NCBI GenBank assembly: GCA_916610825.1
Contig: OU744448.1
Location: 25,346,174-25,410,173, forward strand
Direction: 5' to 3'
Length of the DNA: 64,000 nucleotides
From: Haliclystus octoradiatus
Lineage: Eukaryota; Cnidaria; Staurozoa; Stauromedusae; Haliclystidae
Below the pieces are notes generated by a model. It was given only the letters and a program-made list of their open reading frames with translations, had not been told where the DNA came from and ran no database searches. Within the stretch, counting starts at the first letter, position 1; every line of letters starts with the position of its first letter. Below are positions 1-30,500 of this stretch, piece after piece. The translations under genes were made by a program, and so were the position numbers.

Positions 1-2883
1 AAGCAGGTGGAATATAGCCAGACTAAAGTGATAGGTTAATGAGATACTTTGATGGGCAAACTATGATGTTTTGGATCTCTCTAAGACAACTGTTTGAAAT
101 AGAATCAAACATGAGTGATAACTTACTGCAACATTGAACGATACGCGAGATCATACATGCACGAGGAAGAATTTGTTGAAAACTTAAAGGATGTTTCTAT
201 TGCATAAACAAATAATTAAACACCTTCTTGTGTAATATGAGTTATATAAACACATTTGCAGAAAACTTACAAAAAATAACTTGAATATCATTTAAAATGT
301 TTTTTACTTCTTGATATGACTTGATAAAACTGTTTTGTGCGATAGCATTTATCAACTGCCTCTCTTTTCTTTAAATTAAAATGTTATCACATTTGAAAGA
401 CAACTCAATCATTATCATGCTATAAATAAAACAATTCAAGCTGCAAGAATATTTTTAAGGCCGTTTTGTTGGTATTATTCGGAAAAAATGAAAGGCTAAT
501 TTGGCTAATAAGGATAAAGGGTAAATCGGATAAATTCGAAAAAAGCTGCCTGTCGCCATCTTGAAACCTTTGAAACTATTGACTCAACCATGTGCCCGGT
601 CTGGGCAATGTTGATTGGTCCAAGCAAAACAGATGGACCAATCGGGAATAGGCATACTTTGGGGGTATAAAATCTGCACACAGACTTCTAATTAAACTAA
701 CTAACATATGATATACAAATTCTATACTATATTATTCTAAACTCCTTCAACTCAAAATATTAGTAAGGTCTATTTTACTTGTCTATTTTGTCTATCCAGC
801 CTACTTCGAGGTATAGATGCATGTCGCATCAGAGTGAATTAGGCACTACAGTGGTAAACCTAGGTTTTATAACGGTTCATCATCATCATCATCAAACTAT
901 GATAAAGGGACTGTATTTTACAAAGCATTTAAAGTAAAACAAATTGCAAAGCAGTATGGCAACTGCTGGACAGGTTCAAATCCTTTCAATTACTTCACAT
1001 TTCATTGTGAACAATATTCTTGGACCATTTGTGCTGAACACTTTCAAATCAAAGAAATCATTTCTATGGAATTAAAAACTACGTATACACTGTATGTAAA
1101 TAAGAGATAGCATCATCGTAAAAAGGAAATATAACTATGAAAAAATAAAATAAGCAAATAAATAAACCAAGTGAAATACTAGTTATAGTTATGTATATTA
1201 TTATTACAGTATTGGATTGTATACTTATCACACATGATTGGCTGTATCATCATTATCATCTTTCTTTAATGTAGTAAATAGAATTTAAATTTGTTTTAGC
1301 TCTTTGACAACTGAAGAAAAGATGCAATTCCTATTCTCGGACTTTTCTTGTCCAAAAATTATCATCATTCCATCTCCCCAATTAAAACTTTAATTAGGCA
1401 GTTAATACTGTCTACAAGGTTTCCGTTCTCAGAAAGCACTTGCTGCAAAAAGAAGACGTAACTCAAAAAATTGTATATAGAAACAGAAATCATCACAAAC
1501 ATAAGTTGAATTGAATCACAATTGCGCTCTCGCAAACGATTTCCTAATGGAGATTATCTCCTTCAGCAAAAAGACCCCATCCGCCTAATCGTATTGCTAC
1601 GTTCAACTCCAGAAACCTGAAATGTCCGTGGTGACAGAAAGAGTTAGCTACACTCACACTTAAGTTAATTAGTAAGTATACGTTTATTACAACGTCTGCT
1701 CAATCGTATGGTGTTGGTAGTGTAGGTGTAGGAGCTACATCAGTTAACGAATACATATAACCGTAATAAACAAATCTATTTTAGTATTTTGTAAACATGC
1801 CTAAACAATAGCAGCAAAACTTTGAGACCGCTTCCAATTGCTTTTGAAGTAAAAAGAGAGACATTTACGTGTGCACCACCATGCAACGCCTTGTATGGTG
1901 CAAGTAGACATAGTCGGCAGCAGCTGTGCGTCACCATCTGATCACGGATGGCAGTCTTTTGAGACAAATGCCTCTTTCCAAACCATTAAAATCTCACTCA
2001 TTCATAATTTTAAAAACATCTGTTTAATTATATAATATCGTTAAATAAAATATAATCAACTCCTAATTTCTTCTCCTGATATGTCCAATTACAATACTTA
2101 CCCCGTTACTGATGATACATTATATGTTTAATTCTATTTTCTAAGCAACCTCTTCTGTCTCCTTACTTTTTTTGTCAGCTACGCCTGACCGACCTTAATT
2201 TTGTGTAGCAAATATGTTAGGCGTAAGAGAGACATTCTTATAATGTGACTGTCTATGCTACTACTATTATGGGACTGTAGGCTACTACTTCATAGATTGT
2301 AGATTTTCAGACAACAACAAACACAACTTGATATATTTATAATTTTTGTCCGTTGTTCTTTCAATATACAAGGTTTTAAGATGGCGAATACATTTTGAAT
2401 AAAATGACAGAAAATAAAACTGCCAATAAGAAGATACCCTATTACATCCCTTTATATAGACTGCGTACAGTATCTACTATTTATCATTAAATTATGATTA
2501 TTATTAGTAATAATATAATCTACTTCGATTTCCTGACTATTAAGGGTTGATATTCTGTTTAAAAGAGCTTAGATCATATTAAAAAACAATCTAAACTTTT
2601 CTTACTTTGACTATTTTGATAATTACATATGACGTTTCGATTGTTAATTTGACCGATCATTGTGATCTTTATTAATAAATCGGTCATCTTGAAAATCGGG
2701 TAGTAAACCTTCAGCCTAATGTCACGATGCACAGTAATTATCTTAACGTATGTACACTAGTAACAAAGTCATATCTCGTTAGTCATATTTACAGTTTGAT
2801 GGCAGAGTTTCTTATAGTAAATGGGTCTTCTATGACTAAATAAACCACAAAATAATGCTGTTTGAAAACTAGATAAGTTAGGG
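1..2883. other. Intergenic / 3' flank, no gene seen
   Basis: AT-rich sequence with no convincing exon on either strand. The one open frame of about 60 codons (1776-1967, minus) shows no family resemblance and no good splice signals. Small features are a short inverted repeat at 613-643 (GATTGGTCC / GGACCAATC) and a short ATC-type triplet run near 880-893. The right edge probably holds the 3' untranslated region of the minus-strand PPP4R3 gene; an AATAAA on the minus strand near 2664 is a candidate poly(A) signal. Confidence 0.5.
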
Positions 2884-20650
<17,767 letters not shown>

Positions 20651-20905
20651 TATAATTACAAGTAAATGTTTTATAGCTGAACTTACTCAGCTAAAATAGT
20701 AAGCTCACCAAAGGTGAATCATGTGATTAATATCTAAAATGTCACATTTTCTATCGTATCGTTTTGTTACTTGATTGTGTGTGTGCCGCCATGCTGAATT
20801 TCTTGCGAGTGAAAATGAAGAGGCGCAGACCATGAGAAAACTCATTCACTATGCGCAGCACCAGCTTTCGCGCGCTGAGATTCAACCGGAAACAGCATGG
20901 GAATG
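20651..20905. promoter_or_regulatory. Candidate bidirectional promoter between PPP4R3 and ARMT1
   Basis: The PPP4R3 start codon is at 20650 on minus, and the ARMT1 gene runs the other way. The interval is locally richer in G+C and CpG than its surroundings (for example CTATGCGCAGC, TTTCGCGCGCTGAG). No TATA box is obvious. A start-like GGGAATGAGC context at 20897-20905 could open the ARMT1 transcript. This is inferred from gene geometry only. Confidence 0.45.
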
Positions 20906-20960
20906 AGCTACAATCCGTTATCCGTGAAGCACCCGCCATCGGAACACGGTTTATCATTGA
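20897..20960 (+). other. Possible first coding exon of ARMT1 (unproven)
   Basis: In-frame ATGs at 20897 and 20903 open a frame beginning MGMSYNPLSVKHPPSE. The NPLSVKH stretch loosely resembles the short N-terminal leader that precedes the conserved SFAxxTIxDR motif in ARMT1 proteins. The confirmed exon at 24506 needs an upstream exon ending with two bases of a codon. The only GT in that phase here (after 20917 or so) is a weak donor, so the join is not established. Confidence 0.2.
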
Positions 20961-21117
20961 GAAAAATTGCTCGAATGAAAACTTTTCACAAGAGACATCT
21001 GAGACAAGATCTTTTTGTCAAGTTGTAAAGCAGTATGTCAGATTCTAGGCCGCAATCGCTGTGTGGAAAAGATCAGAGGTAAGGATATGTCATGTCGCAT
21101 ATGAATCAGGATAAAAT

Positions 21118-21544
21118 ATATCAAAAAGACGATACAAGAGAAATAATAGATCTCAAGAATAGATGTAAGGGACGTAGGTAAGGTAGACATATTATGTAGC
21201 ATAGCGACATAGCCTAACACATTGTTCTTGTTATGTTTGGCTTGGCACCGCAGCCCTGGATCCTGCCCCTTGTTGACATTTACTTGGAAATGTATTGTCC
21301 TATGCGATTAGTAGGCAGACAGTAGGAGTGTGCCTATGGACAAAAAACGTTCGTATAGGCTATGTAAAATTGAGCAGATTCTTCCAGTCTATTAGTTGAA
21401 TACAATTTTGTAGCCTAAGTTATGTCTAAATTAGGCTAATTCGATATATGATGTTATTTATAAAAATACTGATTCTTCACTCTGGCCCCCCTCTCCAGTT
21501 GGGAGGCCTATATTTATAACTTTCCTTGTCAGCTGTGTCTGACC
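21118..21544. repeat. 427-bp direct repeat, left copy
   Basis: Begins ATATCAAAAAGACGATACAAG and ends GTCAGCTGTGTCTGACC. The right copy at 23740-24166 has the same length and differs at about three positions by eye. The copies exactly bracket a LINE. Confidence 0.93.
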
Positions 21545-23739
21545 AACAATAAAGACCAACAATCACTATGGGATGAATATAAAAAACAAAGAAACAAAGT
21601 TACTAGGATGCTCAGAGAATCGGAAGCTGCATTTTGGAAAGATAAAATAGAAGGGGCCAACTGCTCAAGGGATTTTTGGAAAATAGCCAGAGAAATCCAA
21701 GGGAAAACTAAAAAGTCGCATATCGGCGCAATTCTTGACGATGACAATAAACTTCTAACAGACGATATTGAAAAAGCTGACTGCTTGAATACTTTCTTTC
21801 CTACTGTTGGAGAGAAGCTAAATGGGAAATGGTCGCAGACCCTGCTTTAAATGAACTAAGTCACGTATACAGAATAACACCAACTCTAAACAATATCGAG
21901 ATAAATAAAGAAAAAACAGAAAATGCTTTGAACCATTATATTAAACCTAGAAAAAGCTGTGGGCCAGATATGATTCATGCAGAAGACTTGAATTTAGCAG
22001 GAACGTCGTTAACTGAAGGCCTTCATATTGTATATAAAGCCTGCTGTGAAAAATCAAAATTCCCAACTCAATGGAAACTAAGTCGTGTTAAATCCTTATT
22101 TAAAAGCGGAGCAAAAACGATGAGAGGTAACTACAGACCGATCTCATTATTATCTATACCAAGCAAAGTCCTGGAAGGTATAATATGCAAAGACATTGAC
22201 GATCACATAACAACAAGAAATCTAGCAAGTAAACACCAATGGGCATATCGAAAAGGATACTCTTCAGAATACCTGATGCTCCACTTAACAGAAACATGGA
22301 AATATAATCTAGACAAAGGGAAAGTCATTGGAATCATTTTCTTAGATTTCAGAAAGGCATTTGACTCAGTATGTCACCAGTCCCTAGTAAAGAAATGACA
22401 TGCAACAGGAATAAGTGGAAATGCACAAATACTACTACAAAATTACCTCTCCGACCGTAAACAGTATGTAGAAATAAATGGAAACAGCTCAAGTAGCATA
22501 CCAGTAAAATTTGGAGTGCCTCAAGGATCTCTCCTAGGTCCTAGATTATTTGCCATTCAAGTGAATGACCTTGCTACTATGTAGGTGACACTGTAGATGA
22601 AGTAATCACAAATTTGCAGATTGCTGTTAATGAAATCAAACACTGGTGCGACCAAAATAGTTTAGGCCTAAGTATCCACCCAGACAATACAGAAGTCATG
22701 CTGTTATCAATAAGAGACTTTGTTGGCCCGTTAAAACCTCTCCATCTAGAAAACAAAATTATCAAGATGACAAAAAAAGTGAAGTGCCTGGGTATGATAT
22801 TGGACAATAAGCTGAGCTGGGAACATCACATCACCAATGTAAAATCTAAATTTTCTGCCAGTCTTCAAATGCTAAAACGCATCAGATTCTTGGCCAAACA
22901 AACTCTCACCGACCTATACTTCAAGGCTATTCTTCCTGGTGCATTGTATGGAATAGTTGTGTGGGGTAACTGCTCACAAGCAAAATTGCAAGATCTTGAG
23001 AAATTCCATTTAAGAGCTGCAAAAATAATTAATAAATTACCTAGAAAGACTAGCAACACCGACGTACTCAAGTTAATAAAATGGAAACCTGTTAGTTACA
23101 TGTACAAAAAAAAGATGGCATGCTTATCACATAAGATATACCACGGAAAGTGTCCTGGATCAATCTTGAATTTAATTGAAAAGAAAAAGCAACGCAGAAG
23201 CATGCGGAACAATATTCAAGTAACTATACCAAGATTTGAAACCCAAATCGGGAAAACGAGTTTTAAATATCGGGCAGCTATCATTTGGAATAAATTACCT
23301 GAAACATTGAAGGAGGACAACACATATGAAAGTTTCAAGAAAAATATAATAAAGCATAGCCAACTGTTAGACTCGATTTCTTTTGACGGATCGGCAACGA
23401 ACTCTAAAAAAGATTTGGATAATTTCATTTATTATTGACCCAGTGTAATCAGTTCCCATAAAATATATATAGCATAATCTAAAAAAAAAAAAGAAAAAAA
23501 AAAACCTAGTTAGAATTAAAGTTAATATTTGTTTGTTTGAAGACATAGTTAACGTTTCATTCAGTTTACACATAGAGTAAAATTATATAAGCATGTAAAT
23601 ATTAGCAATTATTAGAAGTATAAAGCCTTCGCGCTTTTCTACCCCTTGTATATATCAAAATTTAAAGCAGGTCCACATCAGCAAAGTGCTGCCAGGATCT
23701 CGACCTGCTCAATCAAATCAGAAATACATACATACATAC
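21545..23739 (+). mobile_element. 5'-truncated CR1/L2-like LINE, inactive
   Basis: Non-LTR retrotransposon fragment encoding part of the reverse transcriptase in three broken frames (21608-21850, 21829-22398 and on, 22614-23438). RT blocks seen are NYRPISLLSIPSKVLE, IIFLDFRKAFDSV and FGVPQGSLLGPRLF. After NDLATM the frame breaks, and the segment that should carry the YADD catalytic motif is missing. The frame resumes at VGDTVDEVI. The C-terminal part (KLSWEHHITNVKSK onward) is typical of the clade. There is no endonuclease or ORF1. It ends in an (ACAT)n tail at 23724-23739, as non-LTR elements often do. It lies between the ARMT1 5' region and its first confirmed exon, in sense orientation. 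Confidence 0.92.
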
Positions 23740-24166
23740 ATATCAAAAAGACGATACAAGAGAAATAATAGATCTCAAGAATAGATGTAAGGGACGTAGG
23801 TAAGGTAGACATATTATGTAGCATAGCGACATAGCCTAACACATTGTTCTTGTTATGTTTGGCTTGGCACCGCAGCCCTGGATCCTGCCGCTTGTTGACA
23901 TTTACTTGGAAACGTATTGTCCTATGCGATGAGTAGGCAGACAGTAGGAGTGTGCCTATGGACAAAAAACGTTCGTATAGGCTATGTAAAATTGAGCAGA
24001 TTCTTCCAGTCTATTAGTTGAATACAATTTTGTAGCCTAAGTTATGTCTAAATTAGGCTAATTCGATATATGATGTTATTTATAAAAATACTGATTCTTC
24101 ACTCTGGCCCCCCTCTCCAGTTGGGAGGCCTATATTTATAACTTTCCTTGTCAGCTGTGTCTGACC
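23740..24166. repeat. 427-bp direct repeat, right copy
   Basis: Near-identical partner of 21118-21544. It starts immediately after the (ACAT)n tail of the LINE, which is where a target-site duplication would lie after target-primed reverse transcription. Confidence 0.93.
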
Positions 24167-24505
24167 GTGATTTGTGGCGCTCTTTTTGTAGGCTCAAATG
24201 TGTTGAGCCTTGGCCAAACCGCAGAACATTCACAGAACATAATGTTCGGTGTCATGTCCTACTGTTTGACAGGGTTACCGAACAAAACCTGGTGTTCTGT
24301 CACCTTGAAATTTCAAAGTAGCAGAACTTCTACGAATCATGAACGGTTTGTGAGCTCGGGTTCATGAACATTTCTTATATAATTGATATTTAACTATTGT
24401 AGGCTATATATAGATTTCTTGAAGTCCATGATAGACACAGTTCACAATAAGCTAACATTGTTTTTGAAGTGAAAGTATCTTGCTATATTTCATCAATGTA
24501 TCTAG

Positions 24506-27500
24506 CTCATTTGCATTTGTTACAATCCGTGATCGCCTGCCTGATATTCTCACCAAAGTCATTGACTTGATTTCACGTCTCACAAAACAACATTTATCTA
24601 ATAAAGAAGAGGTGAGTAAATTATTCAATAGCATAGATTTTACATAGCAATGTAGGGCTAACATTATAAATAAGAAAAAATGTATGGTGTCTTCAATGCA
24701 TGTTGACGACAACATGTAAAGGAGAGTGTGATAATTTAGATATGTTACACAGTGTTATGAGATCTATAATTCAGTAATCTTTGAAACAAAGTACAAATCC
24801 AATACTAAAATCAATTGAAAAAATCAACATCTTGGTTTTACGTAGTAATGTAGTATTTATAGGACTTATTCCAATAATACCATATGATTAAAATATTTTA
24901 TTATTTTTTATTCTACCATTTTCAATGCCAGAAATGAGGTATTTTACAATTTCAGATTATGTAAATGGGAAGTGTGACGTAGGCCTACTAGTAGGTTGTA
25001 GTAGCCTACACAGGCCCCTAGCCTACATATCTCAAGCAGGCATGGAAGTGCAAAGTTAGTCCTTAGTAATTATAAGAGGGCTTAAACAGACATGAGAAAT
25101 AGAAATACAGCACTTTTTGATTGATCTTCACTTCTCAGTTGAAAGTGTGGAATCAATAATTTTGTTTGCTGTTTGTGCAAAATCAACTATAGCTCCTCAT
25201 TTGCTCTCCAACATTTTTCAACAACCAAATACCATCAAGTCAAGCCATCGCCATTCAATTCAAAATGCTTGTTCGGACATATGGAACTATGTACCGTGTA
25301 CAACGAAAGGTGTTTCTAGACTGACAAATGTTTACTTTTAAAAGTCTCCTTCAGGGACCGACAAAAGCAGGAATCCTGGAATCTTAAATTCCGGAAGGTT
25401 AGAGCAAATTCAGAAGAAAATTGATAATTTTAATGATTTATTAGTCAAACATCAACAAAAAAATTCAGAAGAAATTGTTGAAATGCCTCTACGACTCCTG
25501 AAGGCTGAACCTTTTTTCGGACCCTGGTCTCCTTGAGCTCGGCATTTAAATGTCAACATAAATAAACCACAAAGGCTCTTAATTTTGTTTTAAAATTCAT
25601 TTTTATCTGCTCTACTGTATATGATATTATGTTACTGTAAGTTAACTTTTATAATTAGTCCTGTGAAAAATAGTTTAAGTTAACTTATCACATTCTAAAT
25701 AAATGATAACAATCACAATGATGTTTGTTTGATATTACCAATATACCAGTTATATAAATGCAGGTGTGTGGTAAAGTATTACTTTATTTACATATTTTCG
25801 TATTTGTAAATACTATATTTTTTATATAGAAACATCTTGAAAAGCTATATTGACCTATTTAGTTACATAATTCGAACAGGCTAGATAACAGATGCGTCAC
25901 GCCTATCGAATGATTTCAGAACAAATGTTCCCAAAAGTCTCGTTATTTCGAATGTTGGCTGTGAAAACAGCACATTTACTTTTTCATTTTCTGTTATTTT
26001 ATCAAAGCTGGTATTCAGCTTTTCTATATCTGCCAGGAATTCCTCTCTTAGATCTCGATTGATTTTACAATAAAATATGAGATGCATCTCGTAGTCGATG
26101 TCGATGTTGTCACAAAACTTACAAATTCTATCCTGATAAGGTATATTTGAATATCTTCCGATCTGAACTCCAAGCCTGTGAGCTCTTGTTCTAACTTTAG
26201 TAGTGGCTAGTCTGATTTTCGTGTTAGGGCATAAGAGGTAATTTTCAAATTCAAAATTTTGTTTAATAGTTTTATAGAATTTTAACTGATTTGACTGGTT
26301 AGCATTATTTTTCAAAATGGTTTGTTCGAATTTATTTTTATATTCCTCTTGAAACTGATTTCTAATCGCTACTGCTAATCCTTTTTGTGTGCTTGATGTT
26401 GTTATATCTTTTGACATCAGCAGCGGTAAATGTAAAATGAGTTCGGAAAGATATAGTTTGGCTTTATTAAGCCACGAAGAAGGAGAGTTTTCAAGGAGTT
26501 ATTCACAGAATGCTTTATACAACAGGGTGTCGAGTCAGAGTTTAACACAAAAATTAAAAATTTGATTATGTTAATTTTTATATCAATTAGTAAAGGAGGG
26601 ATGTCAAGCTCGCCTCTGACTGCTGTTGTAGTAATTTCCCCACAAACGTTAAGCATATGGTGCATAATTTTATGTTTGAGAGCCTCGATAACATTGTTAT
26701 CTTCATGAGATATTGAGTCTCCCCAAACCTCACTAGCGTAAAGAAGTATCGGTTTGACTATTGTTTTGTAAACTGAGTTGTGAATTGCAACGTAGCTCAT
26801 CGGAGATCCCTTCAAGCACTGGCGAGTCGAGTTCCAAGCTTTGAAAGCTTTTACACACAGATCTTTTATTTCGTATCATTGCTTGCCTGATTGGTGTAGA
26901 GTAAACCCTATGTATTTATAGGCTTCTGCAAGGGGAAGTTCTGAAAATATCATGTATTTTGATTTTTTGATGGTTGACCTCAAGACTCCATTGGGAACAA
27001 TAAGATAATGTTGTCTTCAAGCAGTTTTGAAGGCCTAGAGGGATTGAATAAAAAAGTACAATATCATCAGCTAACACCAACCAGTTGAGAGGTTGGTCTA
27101 AAAGCATAACTGGTTCGATGGAGAAGGTCTCTGTAATATTTTTGCCAAGTCATTTATAAATCTATTAAGTAAATTCGGACTGATAACGCATCCCTGGCGT
27201 ACTCCAGTGTTTGGGTAATTGGTTGGGTTAAACAACCGTGATAATTATTTTTAGCAGAGCTATCTGAGTATAAGCTTTTGATAAATTTCCCTTAATGTTA
27301 AGCTGCTGAAGTTTTAGGAGAAGACCATGTTGCCAGACTGAGTCAAACGCTTTCCTTAGATCAATAAAACATGCACACAGTTTTCCATTACTTTTGGTAT
27401 ATTTGGATATCAATGTTTTTATACAAAATAAATAATCTACAGTCCGATGGTTTTGTTTTTTTTTCAGCTTGAGACTCATGAATATTCTTGTTTTTAGCTA

Positions 27501-30500
27501 AGAATTTGTTAAGTCTTTCATTTATGGTAATACAAAAAAGTTTACCCAAAACACTTAATAAACTGATTCCTCGGTAGTTGGAGGGATCGACACCCATTTT
27601 TACACAGACAGATAACATAATGGAGGAAAAACGAAACATACTTATTATGCCAATTTGACTTGTGGCATTTGATGTTTGCCAGATAGGGTAAAAATCAACA
27701 AACTTCGTTTTTCAGCTCATTTTTCAATCCTGTACCAATCGTTAGTATAATCCTCAAAAGTTACTTTTTATTTCAACCGTTCTAATGACAAAGTCTATGA
27801 ACATTCCATAAACAGTTGACAAGCGTCGTCAAGATTTCATGCTGTGTTTCTGGTCAATTCATGACCAGTTCAATGGGTTCATGAACCAGTTGATAAAAGC
27901 TCCTTAAACAGGAACTTTCGCACATCTTCAAGAACATTTCATAAAAAATCATGAAATATTGAAAAATTTCATGTTCATGTAACTGAGTACTCTGAACTCA
28001 TAAACGTTCTTGATATTAGTGAATTCAATCTATTTTAGACTCACGTTTTATAAATTTTTGAAGATACAATGCAAAGAATAAGGATTCACTATGAGACAAA
28101 CGTCTTGTTGAGCTTGTCTTTTGTCTCATTTTATAAATGTTGTTATATCATCTGAAAAACTTTTAAAATTATTTTTCAGGAGAAAGGAAACGATTCCAGA
28201 GCAATTATTGCTCAATTAGTAAAATTAAAAAATGAAATGCAAACAGATAAAGAAATTACCCATTTAAGTTCTGCATATGGAGATTATCAAGTGTGGAATA
28301 ACTTCATATCAAAAGATTTGAAACCTGTTTTCAAACTTGGTGTTTCTGATCGAACCACATGGTATAGTGTACCTTGGCTTTCATGTGAATGTTATTTGTA
28401 CAGGCGAATTTTCGAAGCACTTCAGAGCAGGTATGTGGACATTAATGGAATATATTTGGATCCTCATATTGGGTTTATTAAAAGAGTTTGCAGTGATAAT
28501 AATGTAACTAGCAAAATTCGTCCAGCTGTAATTGTCTATGAGCAGCGAAGTTTTTTGTTAGTGCAGTGCAATTTTGATGTACTTTAGACTTTTATTTCCA
28601 CTCTTATGAGGTCTTTTATTTTGTTTTTCCCATTGAAATCCACTGCAAATCATCTTTGAAATATCCTTGATTTCAGACTACTACGTGATGTTCAAAACAA
28701 AACAGTTCACATCTTTCCGTGAACTGGGGTCTCATGGCAGCAGACAAGTCACTTCGGGAGAAAACTGCAAGATGGAAATCACTCCCAACCGTAACATGAT
28801 TTTTTTATGTCTTCTCATTTTCTCCTCATGTGCTATGAGACCATAATTCACGAAAATTGTGATTTATTTGTTTAAAAGGGCAACAATGACCGTTGGACTC
28901 TATGCTCTCAGAGTCACATGCGTATTTGCTGTTCGTATTGTTTCTGTGCCTAAAACCATGATGAAAGTGAAATTTGAAGCCACGCCGAAGCTATGATTGA
29001 CTATGATGATTGATTAATTCAAGTTGAGTTTTAAGTGACCGCCGTCCAACTTTGCTCCTTTAATAACATTGTTTATATTTTGAATACAAAATTTAACTTT
29101 CTAGGAAAAGCAAATGAAAAAAGTATTTCTAAATGTTAACTTATTGTAAACTTTTATTCAATATCTTCCATTGAGAAAATTTTAATAATATAATGCGTTT
29201 CAACTTTTGATAGATATTGTGAGCACTATAGCTTGCATTCTGCATGTTGTTGTAAAATTAAATGATGGCATAATTTCCATTTGCTTGCTTGCCTAAAAAT
29301 ACCTTTATTGGTTTATTTCTTCTGTAACTACAATTAAATAAATAAAAATGTACTGAATTATTAAACATTTTTGAAATTCTTTTTGACACATAGTTATGCA
29401 GAGCTCTTTTAAAATCAGCCTTGATCAATGGTAGGGTCTGATTAAATATATTTCCTTCCGGGATTCTAATTTTTGCTTCCAAAAATTTTTTCAAGATGAT
29501 TACAATCATGCAAACGGTTTCACAGTTTTTATTTAGTGGTTGTTGTCCATTTTTTTGTCATAAGAATATGATACAAACTGCGCTTTCCCATTTATCTTTC
29601 ACAGCAAAGAAAAAAGTTCTTCTTCTTCTGATTGTAAAAACTTCATTACAGCGACTTCCTCCCCTCCCTTCTGAATTTGTGCTAGCCTTCCGGGATCCCC
29701 TATTTTATCAAACCCTGATCAATGTAAGGTTTTAAGCAGACATAATAATTCTGGGCATTAGACATGCCTTTATTGCTGGGAATTGATGATTATAAAAGAC
29801 CACCTGGTGATGATCAGCGGTCATGTTGCTAAAAAATATTATACATAACTACTTACTTCAGTCTTCGACAGTCTTTTTGGAAACCCATTGTTACCATTAT
29901 CATTATTATTGATTAATTATCATTAAATCATGTCCAAAGCAAAATTTGGTTGTTATGCCATTTTGATTATTTTTGTTGTTTTGGGGTCACACACCATGTT
30001 TGAGCCTTTGTGCTCTTCATTGAAGTCTACCTGCATGCTTAATCGACCAATCAGATTGCTAGGAATCATTCGATAACTTTAGAGCAAAGGATGCCAAATG
30101 CCTTCATCGGCTTTTTACTTTCACGCCCATCAACCGATCAAATTGCTAGAAATCTTTCAATTTTATTAGAACACTCTTTCCTGCGATTTAAAATGTAGTA
30201 CTGTAGTTTATTTAGCTGTCGAAGAAGATCTGTAACATTTTAGGGTAGCTAATTTTTTCAAATAATTTTCTATTGCAGTTTACATCATCAATCTTACGAT
30301 CCATTTCTAGAACAAAAACAAATTGCTTTCCATGATTCTAAGCCAGCAATGATAACATTAGCTATCCAACTAGATATTTTCTGCCAATCAACGGTATCAT
30401 TATCAGATTGTAAAGAAAAAGATACAATGCAGGAGGGACGTTCTGAATCGATGCGTTCTGAATTTGAAGTCTTGCTAGAGGTGAGTGATAATTGTGAAGC

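Noticed and set aside
21829..23438. Host gene coding for a reverse-transcriptase-like protein
   Set aside because: Frameshifts, stops, lost YADD, LINE tail and flanking repeats show a dead retroelement.
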